Shown here in pieces: positions 50,372 to 59,133 of a stretch of 62,955 nt of DNA (within the stretch, counting starts at the first letter, position 1; each line of letters starts with the position of its first letter). Source of the stretch: JBQCHF01 sp051953655. GTDB taxonomy: Bacteria > Actinomycetota > Actinomycetes > Motilibacterales > Motilibacteraceae. The notes under the pieces were generated by a model. The model was not told the origin of the DNA. It did no database searches and saw nothing but the letters and a program-made list of their open reading frames with translations. Location of the stretch: positions 1 to 62,955 of the forward strand of contig JBQCIO010000082.1 in NCBI GenBank assembly GCA_051953655.1, read 5' to 3'. The translations under genes and the position numbers were made by a program.

Positions 50372-50730
50372 GCCTGCTGCAGCGGCTGCTCAAGCGGCCC
50401 TACACCAAGGTGACCCCGGCGCAGGCCGCCGAGCTGGTCGAGGGCGGCGCCGTGCTGGTGGACGTCCGCGAGCCGCACGAGTGGCAGGCCGGGCACGCCC
50501 CGCGGGCCCGGCACATCCCGCTCGCCGACCTCGAGCGTCGCGCGCGGGAGCTGCCGGCGGGCCGGCCGCTGCTCACGGTGTGCCGCTCCGGTGCCCGGTC
50601 CTCGCGCGCGGCCGCGCTGCTGGCCGCGCAGGGTCGGGACGTGTCCAACGTGGCCGGCGGCATGCACGCCTGGTCGCGCGCCGGCCTGCCGGTGGTGGGT
50701 CGGGGCGGCCGTCCCGGCGCCGTCGTCTGA
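50368..50730 (+). CDS. Single-domain rhodanese (sulfurtransferase)
   Basis: This 120-residue rhodanese has VLVDVREPHEWQAGHAPRARHIPL and the active site TVCRSGARSSRAAALL. ATG 50368 overlaps the stop of the persulfide dioxygenase fusion by 4 nt (ATGA), so they are coupled. Confidence 0.93.
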   Translation: MSLLQRLLKRPYTKVTPAQAAELVEGGAVLVDVREPHEWQAGHAPRARHIPLADLERRARELPAGRPLLTVCRSGARSSRAAALLAAQGRDVSNVAGGMHAWSRAGLPVVGRGGRPGAVV

Positions 50731-50773
50731 CCTGCTCCTGCCGCCCGACCTGACAGAACGGAAGGAGGACCCG

Positions 50774-51652
50774 TTGCTCGCCCTGGCCATCCCGGTGGGA
50801 CTGCTCATCGGACTCTCGCTCGGTGCCCTGGGCGGCGGCGGGTCCATCCTCACCGTCCCCGCGCTGGTCTACCTGCTCGGACAGTCGCCGCACGAGGCGA
50901 CGACCGGGTCGCTGGTCATCGTGGGCATCACGTCGCTGGCCGGCATGGTGGCGCACTGGCGCTCCGGCCGGGTGCGCGTGGTCCCCGGGCTGGTGTTCGG
51001 CGTGCTCGGCGTCGCCGGGTCCTACGTCGGGAGCCGGCTCTCGGCCGGCGTCGACCCCTACGTCCTGCTCGTGGGGTTCGCCGTCCTCATGCTGGTCGCG
51101 GCGGCGGCGATGCTGAAGCGGTGCGACTGCGTGCACCTCCGACGTCATATCGGAGAGCAGGAGCATGAGGGGCACCCTCCCGCGCCGAGCGCGCCGACGG
51201 GCAGCGGCGGGGCCACCACGCTGGAGCGGGTCCGCTTGGAGACGCCGGCCGCAGCGCCGCGGCTCGACGTCGCCCGCGCGGTGAAGGTGCTCGTCGCGGC
51301 CACGGTGGTCGGGCTGCTCACCGGATTCTTCGGGGTGGGTGGCGGGTTCGTCATCGTGCCCGCCCTGGTCATCGCGCTCGGCTTCCCGATGCCGGTGGCG
51401 GTGGGGACCTCCCTGCTCGTCATCTCGATCAACAGCGCGGTCGCCCTGGGCTCCCGCCTGGGGGGCGACACCCACCTCGACTGGCCGCTGCTGGGGCTGT
51501 TCACCCTGGCGGCGATCGCCGGGACGGTGCTGGGCAACCGGGTGGCCTCGCGGGTCTCGCCGGCCCGCCTGTCCCTCGCCTTCACCGGCCTGCTGGTGCT
51601 GGTGGCCGTCTACACGATGGCCCGTTCGCTGCCGCAGCTGCTGGGGGCCTGA
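50774..51652 (+). CDS. TauE/SafE-family membrane exporter (sulfite or sulfur anion)
   Basis: This 292-residue protein has about eight membrane helices and the two TauE repeats: GLSLGALGGGGSILTVPALVYL and GLLTGFFGVGGGFVIVPALV. A cytoplasmic loop between the halves is Cys/His-rich (LKRCDCVHLRRHIGEQEHEGH) and may bind metal. The TTG start at 50774 has GGAGG 6 nt upstream; no ATG or GTG is suitably placed. The family exports sulfite or organosulfonates, which fits removal of sulfite or thiosulfate made by the upstream enzymes. Confidence 0.9.
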   Translation: MLALAIPVGLLIGLSLGALGGGGSILTVPALVYLLGQSPHEATTGSLVIVGITSLAGMVAHWRSGRVRVVPGLVFGVLGVAGSYVGSRLSAGVDPYVLLVGFAVLMLVAAAAMLKRCDCVHLRRHIGEQEHEGHPPAPSAPTGSGGATTLERVRLETPAAAPRLDVARAVKVLVAATVVGLLTGFFGVGGGFVIVPALVIALGFPMPVAVGTSLLVISINSAVALGSRLGGDTHLDWPLLGLFTLAAIAGTVLGNRVASRVSPARLSLAFTGLLVLVAVYTMARSLPQLLGA

Positions 51653-51717
51653 GCGCCTCGTCGTCCGGCGTGACAGCGGTTCGAGCCTCCCGGCGTCGTC
51701 GGCCGTAGTCTGCCCGC

Positions 51718-52485
51718 GTGCCGGAGCCAGCGATCGATGCCTACATCGAGGCTTTCGACGCCCGCTGCGCGGCTGCTGCCGGTCCCGGCATCCGACGGGT
51801 CGACGAAGCCGCCATCCGCGGGGTGGTCGACGTCGACGGCACGTCCGGCACCCAGCTGCTGGTGCTGGACGACCGCGCCGTCGACGTGCTCTCCGCGCTG
51901 CTGCCGCTCGCCTCCGCCGGCACCGTCAGGGTCCGCGAGGCGGCCGTGCGCTGCATCGCGCTGCTCCACCAGCACCCGGCCTGGACGCCCAAGGAGGTCA
52001 CGGCGATGGTGTGCGGCGACCTCCGTGCCATCCCCGAACCCGTGCTGCCGGACGGCCTCTCCCTGCGCCCGGTGCACCGCGGCCCGGACGATCCGTCCGA
52101 CGGGGTGCCGTTGACCGAGGCGGTGGCGGCGGCCGTGGCAGCGGCACCTGCGGGCGCGGTGTCGCCCACCGGGCTGCTCGCGCATCTGAGGTCGCTGCCG
52201 CGCTCGGCCCGCCTCTTCGCCGCGGTCGACTCAGACGGCGCGGTGCGTGGCACGAGCGGGGCGCAGAACTTCTCCGCCGACGCCTACGTGTTCTTCGTCA
52301 ACGCCGCCCCCGGCTGGCGCCGCCGAGGCGTCGGACTCTCGATGACCGCGGTGGCGCTGCGCTCCGCGATGGGCACGGGAGCGACCCGCGCCTGCCTCGA
52401 CGCGAGCGGGGCGGGCGTCCCGCTCTACGAGCGCCTGGGCTTCACGGCTGCCGGTGGGATCACCCAGTTCTCCCACGTCCTGTGA
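51718..52485 (+). CDS. GNAT-family N-acetyltransferase
   Basis: This 255-residue protein has a C-terminal GNAT domain: VFFVNAAPGWRRRGVGLSMT (acetyl-CoA pyrophosphate loop, R/QxxGxG-like) and GVPLYERLGFTAAGG. The N-terminal 110 residues are a helical extension of unknown fold (IDAYIEAFDARCAAAAGPGI, VDVLSALLPLASAGTVRV). Its acceptor is unknown. The GTG start at 51718 was chosen by the frame; it lies 65 nt after the TauE gene. Confidence 0.8.
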   Translation: MPEPAIDAYIEAFDARCAAAAGPGIRRVDEAAIRGVVDVDGTSGTQLLVLDDRAVDVLSALLPLASAGTVRVREAAVRCIALLHQHPAWTPKEVTAMVCGDLRAIPEPVLPDGLSLRPVHRGPDDPSDGVPLTEAVAAAVAAAPAGAVSPTGLLAHLRSLPRSARLFAAVDSDGAVRGTSGAQNFSADAYVFFVNAAPGWRRRGVGLSMTAVALRSAMGTGATRACLDASGAGVPLYERLGFTAAGGITQFSHVL

Positions 52486-52544
52486 CTGGGTGTGTCCTAT
52501 TGCTGGCGACTGCCGTGCCGGAGTGGTCGGGCACGGTGTGGCTC

Positions 52545-53371
52545 GTGTCGTACGCCATTGACCTGACCGATAAGCAGTGGGAGCTGCTGGAGCCGGTGTT
52601 CAACGCTCCGGGCAAGCGCGGTCCCAAGCACGGGCCGGACCTGCGGCGGGTGGTGGACGGGATGTTCTACATCCCGCACGCCGGCTGCCAGTGGCGGTTC
52701 CTGCCCGAGTCGTTCGGGCCCTGGACCCGAGTGTGGTCCCAGTTCCGGCGCTGGTCACGCAACGGCACCTGGGCCCGGGCGCTGACCGTGCTGCACCAGG
52801 CGGCGCGCGAGGCAGAGGGCCGCGCCGAGGCCACGCCCTCGATGGTGGTCATCGACACCCACCTCGCCCGCGGTGCCTCCAACGGTGGGCTCACCTTCCA
52901 CGACCGCGGCGGGGCTACGGGCGCACGAAGGGCGCCAAACGCGTCGTGGCCGTGGACGTGACCGGGCTTCCCGCCGGGGCACTGGTGGTGCCAGTGTCCA
53001 CGCACGAGAACCGCACCCACGAGCTGGCGCTGGAGCACCTGGCTCGCCAGGGCGTCACCGGGCGGCTGGAGCTGGTGCTGGTCGACCGGGGGGACACCGC
53101 CCCCGCCGCCCGGGGGCTGAGCCGAACACAAGGGTTCGAGGTGCATCGGGTCGGCTGGGACGACGAGCAACCGGTGTTCCGGCCCATCCGCCACGCCTGG
53201 CGAGTCGAGGTCGCCCACGAATGACTCGGCCGAGCCCGCCGCCTGGCCAAGTGCTTTGAGAACACCACCGCCTCGGCCACCGGCCGGCTGCAGGTCGCCT
53301 GCATCGCGACCACCCTACGGCAGCTGTCCGTTGCCGCCGTAGAGCCTGACCAGGTCCTCACCGCAGCGTGA
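52545..53371 (+). pseudogene. IS5-family transposase, frameshifted and with an internal stop
   Basis: The N-terminal part (DLTDKQWELLEPVF, YIPHAGCQWRFLPESFGPW) is read from about 52545. Near 52910-52925 the reading frame must shift by -1 for homology to continue (RTKGAKRVVAVDVTGLPAGA, then THELALEHLARQG). A TGA at 53222-53224 then sits exactly where Trp is expected before LGRARRLAKCFENTTASATG, and the sequence goes on in frame to 53371. IS5 elements can use a programmed frameshift, but the second stop makes decay the better explanation. Terminal inverted repeats and a target duplication were not recognised, so the element edges are open. Confidence 0.85.
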
Positions 53372-53411
53372 GCCCAACCACGTGCGCTATGCGGCGAGCA
53401 AGCACCTCCGG

Positions 53412-53945
53412 TCACGGCATGCTCGACCTGATCCGGTGCAAGATGGCGGCCGCGCGCGAGGTCGCCGGTCCAGGAGAGACGTCGATCAGCTCGAAACCAT
53501 GCTCACCGTAGACGGCCCGATGGATCTCCCCGAAACGAATAGCGTCTGCGTAAGTAATCCGTCGCACAGCGGTGTGCGTGATCGATTCGAGGGGCTCGCA
53601 GTAGAAGACCTCGCTCTGGTACCAGCCGACACAGTCCTCGATCTCATCGCGTAGGACTCGGGGTTCTGGCAGCTTCAATAAGCGCGCCAACGCGAGGGTG
53701 CAGAAGATCGAGCGATCATGGATCTGCAGTTCTGACCCCGCAGCCAGTCGCCGTTCTCGTTGCAGCGCAACGATACGTGGCAGAAACGCTTCAGCCAGTT
53801 CTGGGCGCTCAATGCCTTCCCTCAGCATGGCGGCGACCACATCAGAGGCAGCTTCGCGCACGAGCTCGGCGTCGCCACTCAGCAGCGCCAGACTGGTGCT
53901 CTTCCCGCTTCCAGGCGGGCCGGTTGTGATGTAACGGCGGCTCAT
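53412..53945 (-). CDS. P-loop NTPase / kinase-like protein
   Basis: This 177-residue protein has Walker A TTGPPGSGKSTSLALL at the N-terminus, a probable base/metal region IHDRSIFCTLALARLL, and a C-terminal VYGEHGFELIDVSPGP, like the AAA/zeta-toxin-type or NadR-type small kinases that phosphorylate metabolites. I cannot assign a substrate. ATG 53945 has GGAAGGAG upstream. The GC content is visibly lower than in the neighbours and it sits next to a decayed transposase, suggesting acquisition. Confidence 0.8.
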   Translation of the reverse strand: MSRRYITTGPPGSGKSTSLALLSGDAELVREAASDVVAAMLREGIERPELAEAFLPRIVALQRERRLAAGSELQIHDRSIFCTLALARLLKLPEPRVLRDEIEDCVGWYQSEVFYCEPLESITHTAVRRITYADAIRFGEIHRAVYGEHGFELIDVSPGPATSRAAAILHRIRSSMP

Positions 53946-53990
53946 GAGGCTCCTTCCGGGTTGTCGAGAGGGCGCAGCATCTGGGCACAA

Positions 53991-54320
53991 ACAGTTACGT
54001 GGGCGTCATGGGGATCGCGTTCGCGCCGGTAGCAGCACGAGATCCGGGAGACCGGCATCCTGCATTGGAGGGCGGGTGACGCCGCCAGCACGTGGGTCGG
54101 CATCTCGCGATGAGGACGGCAGCGGTTGAGGTCGACCAGGACTAGTCAGCAGACGCCACACGTCGAACAGACGCGGCAGACAGTACCGGGGGCCACGCTC
54201 AGTGGCATGAGCGGAGGCGGCAACACGCAGAATAGAACACACCCAGTGAGACGCGTGCCCCGGACATCTCCGAACGACCGGGGCAGCCGTGTGCTTCCGC
54301 AGTGGTCCCACGCCCTTGCG
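53991..54320. other. Gene-poor gap in lower-GC DNA
   Basis: I see no convincing gene, repeat or RNA here. Base composition is lower in GC than elsewhere. It separates the P-loop NTPase from the 3' end of the HNH gene. Confidence 0.6.
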
Positions 54321-55673
54321 TCAGCGGGGTGGTGGTTCTCGTCGGATCCAGGGTCGGGCGGGGTCGATCCAGGCTGGTGGGCGCCATTCGACGACGCCGG
54401 GTTCGGTGGTGCGGCGTAGGTCCCAGCCGCCTTCGTGGACGAGCCAGTGCTCGTGGCCGCACAGGGGTGCGCTGTTGGCCAGGCTGGTGGGGCCCTGGTC
54501 GGCCCAGTGGTCCAGGTGGTGGGCGGTGGTCTGGGACGGTGGGGCGGTGCAGCCGAGGCCGCAGCAGCCGCCGAACTCGACCGCGAGGGCCCGGTAGATG
54601 GTGGCCGTGGCCAGGCGGACCTCTCGGCCGAGGTCGAGGGGTTGGCCTCTGCTGCCCAGGACGACGGGGACCAGCTTGGCGTCGCAGGCCAGCCGTCGCA
54701 GGGTGGCGGGGGCGAGCCGGTCGCCGTGCTCGGTGAGCCCGGGCAGGTAGCCGGTGCGCTGGCCTGTCCCGGCGTCGACGAGCCCGGCTGCTGCGGTTCG
54801 CCGCTCGAGGGTCTGCAGCGGCATCGTGATGAGGGCCTGGACGGGTTCGCCGTGCCGCAGGGGCAGGTCGTCGTGGTCGGTCGCGAGCCGGACGAGGGTG
54901 GCCAGGGCGTCGGCTCGGCGTTGCGGAAGGGTCCGGCGGGCCGAGCGGGGGAGTGCGGACTCCTCGTCGCTCTCGGCGTCGTTCCGCATCACCGCGTCCA
55001 GGGTCGTCATCAGCAGCGAGGCGGTCTCCTTGGTGAGGCGCCCGCTGATCCGGTACATCGCCCCGTCGGTGGCCACGTCCGGGGTGATGGCGACCTCACG
55101 CAGGGAGTGGGCGAGCTTCTCGTCCTGGTCGAGCTTCCGGCCCCGGTCGGGGTCGAGGACGTCGGCGATCCTCGCCGCGGCGGTGACCAGTCCCTTGCGG
55201 GTCAGCTCCGGTGCCCGCTCGAGGAGGAACTCCTCGCCGTCCTCGACGTCGGCGATGGTGACGGACCCGATCCGCTTGATCAGCCGGAGGCCGTCCACGA
55301 TGGCCAGCGCCTTGGCCTCGCACACCGACCCGTCCGCGATCGCCGCGAAGACCTGCTCGCTGCCCTCCCGGGCCAGCCGGACCTGCTTGGCGGCATCGAT
55401 GTGGTCGATCTTCAGCAATTGCGCGAGCCAGAAGGGCGTGGTGCGGGCGTGCGCGGCGTCGGCGACCGACCGGTCGTCGGCCTCCTTCACCAGGGACAGG
55501 CGCATCGCGGCCAGCTGGTTCTCCAGGGAGACGACCAGCTGCACCGACGGCCCGAGCTGCCCGGACTCCAGCTGCCAGACCGGAGCGGCGAGCGCCCGCG
55601 CGACCGCCTCCTGCACCGCGGCCAGCGCACAGCTGAGCGCCTGCTGCGGCGGCCGTGCGACGTCCTCTGACAT
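54321..55673 (-). CDS. 13E12/DUF222-type HNH endonuclease
   Basis: This 450-residue protein has the complete 13E12 layout. The N-terminal DUF222 helical region (about 30-300) has LAAMRLSLVKEADDRSVADA, FWLAQLLKIDHIDAAKQV and AKALAIVDGLRLI. The C-terminal HNH core has CCGLGCTAPPSQTTAHHLDH, then LANSAPLCGHEHWLVHEGGW. Its role is not settled; the family expands in actinobacterial genomes. The 3' region is Arg/Pro-rich. The ATG at 55673 is the only well-placed start. It is related in type, not closely, to the partial copy at 1-798. Confidence 0.9.
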   Translation of the reverse strand: MSEDVARPPQQALSCALAAVQEAVARALAAPVWQLESGQLGPSVQLVVSLENQLAAMRLSLVKEADDRSVADAAHARTTPFWLAQLLKIDHIDAAKQVRLAREGSEQVFAAIADGSVCEAKALAIVDGLRLIKRIGSVTIADVEDGEEFLLERAPELTRKGLVTAAARIADVLDPDRGRKLDQDEKLAHSLREVAITPDVATDGAMYRISGRLTKETASLLMTTLDAVMRNDAESDEESALPRSARRTLPQRRADALATLVRLATDHDDLPLRHGEPVQALITMPLQTLERRTAAAGLVDAGTGQRTGYLPGLTEHGDRLAPATLRRLACDAKLVPVVLGSRGQPLDLGREVRLATATIYRALAVEFGGCCGLGCTAPPSQTTAHHLDHWADQGPTSLANSAPLCGHEHWLVHEGGWDLRRTTEPGVVEWRPPAWIDPARPWIRREPPPR

Positions 55674-55884
55674 GGCCCGAATCTAGACGGAGCAACCGAC
55701 AGTTCTTGTTGCATGACAGGGAGAACGAGGGTCATCAGAGTAAACACCGAGCAAAGGATCCAGGCGTGCGTGGATCTGCTCTGCCTGGCCGTCCGAACCG
55801 TGCCGTGGACCTGACGATCTACCGCATTGCTGGGCTCGAACAGTTGCGGATGAGGAGGTGCAGCGGCACCAGCCGCCGATCCCG

Positions 55885-56943
55885 TCAGCGCTTCGGAGTG
55901 CTCGCCCGCAGCACGACGGTGGTGCTCACCGTCTCCACACGCGGCTCCCCGACGTCGGCGCCCGGCTCGTCCATCGCCAGCCGCACCGCCCGGGCACCCA
56001 CCTCCTCCAGCGGGACCTGGACGGTGGTGAGCGGCGGGTGGACGTCGCGCAGGGTGGCGATGTCGTCGAACCCGGCCACGCCGACCGGGCCCGGCAGCGC
56101 GATGCCGCCCTCGCGCAGCGCTGTCATCGCCCCGACGGCCATCACGTCGTTGACGGCGAACACGGCGTCGACGTCGGTGCCCAGCTCGAGGCCGGACGCG
56201 GCGCAGTGCGCGAGGAGGTCGCGCATCGCGGAGTGGCCGCCGTCGCGGGTGAAGTCGCCGTGCACGACGAGGGCCGGGTCCAGCGCGGCGCCGCGCCTGG
56301 CCATCGCCTCGCGGAAACCGGCCAGCCGGTCCACGGCGGTCACCAGCGACGTGGGTCCGGCCAGCACGGCGCACCGTCGGTAGCCCAGGTCGTGCATGGC
56401 CCGGCCCAGAGCGCGGGCTCCGCCCCGGTTGTCGATCTCGACGGTGTCGACGCCGAGCCGCGGCTGGCTCACGGCCACGACGCGGCCGCCCTCGGCCCGG
56501 AAGGCCGCGAGCTCGGCGGCCAGCCGGTCGGCGGTGGCGTCGGGGTTGCTGCGGCTGCCCACCAGCACGACGAGCCGGGCGCGGTGGCGGCGCAGGGAGG
56601 CGACGTGGTCGAGCTCGGCCTGCGGGTCCCGCCCGGTGCTCGCGATGCTCACCAGCAGGTCGTGCCGCTCGGCCTCCCGCATCGCCCCGGCGGCGACGGA
56701 GGAGAAGTAGGGGTCGGCGATGTCGTGCACGAGGAGCCCGGCCAGGTCGGTGCGGCGTCGCACCATCGCCTGGGCGAAGGCGTTGGGGGTGTAGCCGAGC
56801 TCGCTCGCCGCGCGCTCCACCCGCTCGCGCAGCGCCGGCCCGACCGTGCGTCCGGGCGAGCCGTTGAGGGCCCTGGACGCGGTCGCGAGCGAGACCCCGG
56901 CCCGCTGGGCGACGTCGTAGAGGGTGACGGAGGTACCGACCAC
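55885..56943 (-). CDS. LacI-family transcriptional regulator
   Basis: This 352-residue LacI protein has the helix-turn-helix VTLYDVAQRAGVSLATASRA and the hinge helix NGSPGRTVGPALRERV, then the ligand domain with LVHDIADPYFSSVAAGAM, DAVFAVNDVMAVGAM and GVAGFDDIATLRDVHPPLTT. It should respond to a sugar or sugar acid. It is the last gene in the leftward direction of this locus, 70 nt after the isomerase gene, and the perfect palindrome at 60331-60344 is its probable operator. Confidence 0.94.
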   Translation of the reverse strand: MVGTSVTLYDVAQRAGVSLATASRALNGSPGRTVGPALRERVERAASELGYTPNAFAQAMVRRRTDLAGLLVHDIADPYFSSVAAGAMREAERHDLLVSIASTGRDPQAELDHVASLRRHRARLVVLVGSRSNPDATADRLAAELAAFRAEGGRVVAVSQPRLGVDTVEIDNRGGARALGRAMHDLGYRRCAVLAGPTSLVTAVDRLAGFREAMARRGAALDPALVVHGDFTRDGGHSAMRDLLAHCAASGLELGTDVDAVFAVNDVMAVGAMTALREGGIALPGPVGVAGFDDIATLRDVHPPLTTVQVPLEEVGARAVRLAMDEPGADVGEPRVETVSTTVVLRASTPKR

Positions 56944-57013
56944 CTCGTCTCCCTCCTACGTCCCGTCGTAGCGCTGGCGGCGCCGTGCGCCGAGCAGTCT
57001 GCCAGTCAGCGGG

Positions 57014-57919
57014 TCACCCTCCGACCAGCGCCACCCAGCGGCGCATCGTCGTCTCGAGCACGGCGGCGGGGTCGGCCGCCCAGACGTCGGCGTTGAACAC
57101 CTCCACCTCGACGTCGCCGCGGTAGCCGGCCCCGTCGGTGAGGGCCAGGAACGCCGCGAGGTCGATGTGCCCGTCGCCGGGCAGGCCACGGGAGAGGAGC
57201 GCGTCGGGCGGGAGGGGGGTGATCCAGTCGCCGATCTGCACGCTCGCGATGCGAGCCGCAGCACGGTGCACCTGCTCGGTGAGGCGTGGGTCCCACCAGA
57301 CGTGGAAGGCGTCGACGACCACTCCGACGTGCTCGGCGGGGTGCTGCTCGGCCAGGTCGACGGACTGCTCCAGGGTGCTGAGCACTCCGCGGTCGGCGCA
57401 GTAGAGCGGGTGCATCGGTTCCAGGGCGAGGCGGACACCGTGGGCTGCGGCGTAGGGGACCAGCTCGGCCAGCCGGTCGGCCACCCGCTGCCTGGCAGCG
57501 GTCAGGTCCCGGTCGCCCTCGGGAAGCCCGCCGACGACGAGCACCAGGCAGGCGGCACCGAGGGCTGCGGCCTCGTCCACCGCCCGGCGGTTGTCGTTGA
57601 CCGCCCGCCGCCCCTCGTCGTGATCCGAGGCGGTGAGGAAACCGCCCCGGCACAAGGACGAGACCCGCAGTCCGGCGTCCCGCACCAGCCGCGCGGACCG
57701 TTCGAGCCCCGTCTCGGCCACCGGCTCCCGCCACAGGCCGACGGCCGGGATCCCGGCGCGAATGCACGCCTCGACCACCTGCGGCAGGTCCCAGGAAGGC
57801 ACCGTGCGCTGGTTCATCGACAGCCGGGCCAGCCGGGGGTCACCGGGAGCGGGCGTGGGGACGGCGGCAGGGCGCCCGGACGGGACGTCGAGGACGCCGG
57901 TCTCGGCGGTGGAGGTCAC
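57014..57919 (-). CDS. Sugar phosphate isomerase/epimerase (xylose isomerase-like TIM barrel)
   Basis: This 301-residue AP-endonuclease-2/IolE-type barrel has SSLCRGGFL, VRLALEPMHPLY (metal-ligand Glu), VVVDAFHVWWDP (Asp/His) and DVEVEVFNADVW (final Glu). Such enzymes isomerise or epimerise ketoses or dehydrate inositol-type intermediates. The GTG at 57919 overlaps the DUF993 stop (GTGA), which is preferred over a start at 57931. It belongs to a three-gene operon with Gfo/Idh/MocA and DUF993. Confidence 0.9.
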   Translation of the reverse strand: MTSTAETGVLDVPSGRPAAVPTPAPGDPRLARLSMNQRTVPSWDLPQVVEACIRAGIPAVGLWREPVAETGLERSARLVRDAGLRVSSLCRGGFLTASDHDEGRRAVNDNRRAVDEAAALGAACLVLVVGGLPEGDRDLTAARQRVADRLAELVPYAAAHGVRLALEPMHPLYCADRGVLSTLEQSVDLAEQHPAEHVGVVVDAFHVWWDPRLTEQVHRAAARIASVQIGDWITPLPPDALLSRGLPGDGHIDLAAFLALTDGAGYRGDVEVEVFNADVWAADPAAVLETTMRRWVALVGG

Positions 57920-59133
57920 AGCGCCCCACACACCGTCAGCAGCTGCTCGAAGCGGCCGGCGGCCAGTCGCGGGTCCGGGAGAAGGCCTGCCGCATCGGCC
58001 AGCCGCAGCACCTCGCCGAGGTGCACCAGGCTGCGGGCGGACTGCAGCCCGTCGAGCATCGTGAAGCCCCGCTGGTGCCCGCAGACCCAGGCCAGGAAGG
58101 CGATCCCCGTCTTGTAGTACCGGGTGGGAGAGGCGAACAGCTGACGGGACAGCGGAAGCGTGGGCGCGAGGACCGCGTCATAGGTGCGCAGGTCGTCCTC
58201 GTCGAGCGCGGCCAGCGCGGTGGCTGCCGCAGGCGCGACGGCCGCGAAGGCCCCGAGCAGCGCGTGGCTGTGCCGGGTCCCGTCCCCACGGATGAGCTCG
58301 GGATAGTTGAAGTCGTCGCCGGTGTAGAGCCGGACTTCGTCGGGCAGCGCGGCCCGGACGGTGCGCTCGTGCTCGGCGTCGAGCAGCGACACCTTCACCC
58401 CGTCGATCCGGTGAGCGTTGTCGCGGACCACGGCCAAGAACGTCTCGGTGGCCCCGGCCAGGTCGGGACTGCCCCAGTAGCCGGCCAGTGCCGGGTCGAA
58501 CATCGGCCCGAGCCAGTGCACGACCACGCGTCCGTCGGCCGCGGCGAGCACCCGGCCGTACGCGTCGGCGTAGTCCTCCGGGCCGCGGGCCACCCGCGCC
58601 AGCTGCCGGCTGGCCATGACCACGGGCCGGGCTCCCGCCTCCTGCACCGCGTCGAGCTGCTCGCACCAGGCGGCGACGACGGCGTCGACGTCGGGCAGCT
58701 CCGGCGGGGCATGGTCGGTCGCCACGCCGGCGACGATCCGGCCGCCGACCGATGCTGCCTCGGCGCCGCTCCGGCGCACCAGCTCGAGCGCGGTGGGCCA
58801 GTCCAGACCCATGCCGCGCTGCGCGGTGTCCATCGCCTCGGCCACGCCGAGCCCGTAGGACCACAGGTGGTGGCGGAACGCGAGCGTGGCGTCCCAGTTC
58901 ACGGCAGCCGGTGCGCCCGGGGTGGTGTCGCCGAAGGGGTCGGCGACCACGTGGGCGGCGGCGAACGCGGTCCGCGAGCGCGCCGGCGCCGCGGCCTTCG
59001 GCCACGTCACGGGCCTTCGCAGCCGGTGCGACAGCAGCGTGCCGTCGGGCCGGGGCAGACGGACGACGACGTCCGACAGATCCGCGGAGGTGGTGTCGGC
59101 GACGGCACCCGAGGGGAGGTCGACGGTCGTCAC
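57916..59133 (-). CDS. DUF993 family protein (probable class I aldolase-like barrel)
   Basis: This 405-residue protein matches the DUF993 group: the N-terminal region has LRRPVTWPKAAAPARSRTAF, then HVVADPF, WDATLAFRHHLWSYGLGVAE, VKVSLLDAEHE, YTGDDFNYPELIRGDGT, and PTRYYKTGIAFLAWVCGHQ. The group is distantly related to dihydrodipicolinate-synthase-type aldolases; the Lys in VKVSLL is a candidate Schiff-base residue (inference). It is co-encoded with a Gfo/Idh oxidoreductase and a sugar isomerase, so it may cleave an oxidised sugar derivative. Both ends overlap the neighbours by 4 nt. Confidence 0.85.
   Translation of the reverse strand: MTTVDLPSGAVADTTSADLSDVVVRLPRPDGTLLSHRLRRPVTWPKAAAPARSRTAFAAAHVVADPFGDTTPGAPAAVNWDATLAFRHHLWSYGLGVAEAMDTAQRGMGLDWPTALELVRRSGAEAASVGGRIVAGVATDHAPPELPDVDAVVAAWCEQLDAVQEAGARPVVMASRQLARVARGPEDYADAYGRVLAAADGRVVVHWLGPMFDPALAGYWGSPDLAGATETFLAVVRDNAHRIDGVKVSLLDAEHERTVRAALPDEVRLYTGDDFNYPELIRGDGTRHSHALLGAFAAVAPAAATALAALDEDDLRTYDAVLAPTLPLSRQLFASPTRYYKTGIAFLAWVCGHQRGFTMLDGLQSARSLVHLGEVLRLADAAGLLPDPRLAAGRFEQLLTVCGAL

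Noticed and set aside
52900..52930. Programmed -1 frameshift of an IS5 transposase
   Set aside because: No clear slippery heptamer was seen and an additional in-frame stop at 53222 shows that the gene is decayed.
55674..55884. Possible RNA gene in the gap between the HNH and LacI genes
   Set aside because: No cloverleaf, conserved RNA motif or strong hairpin was found.
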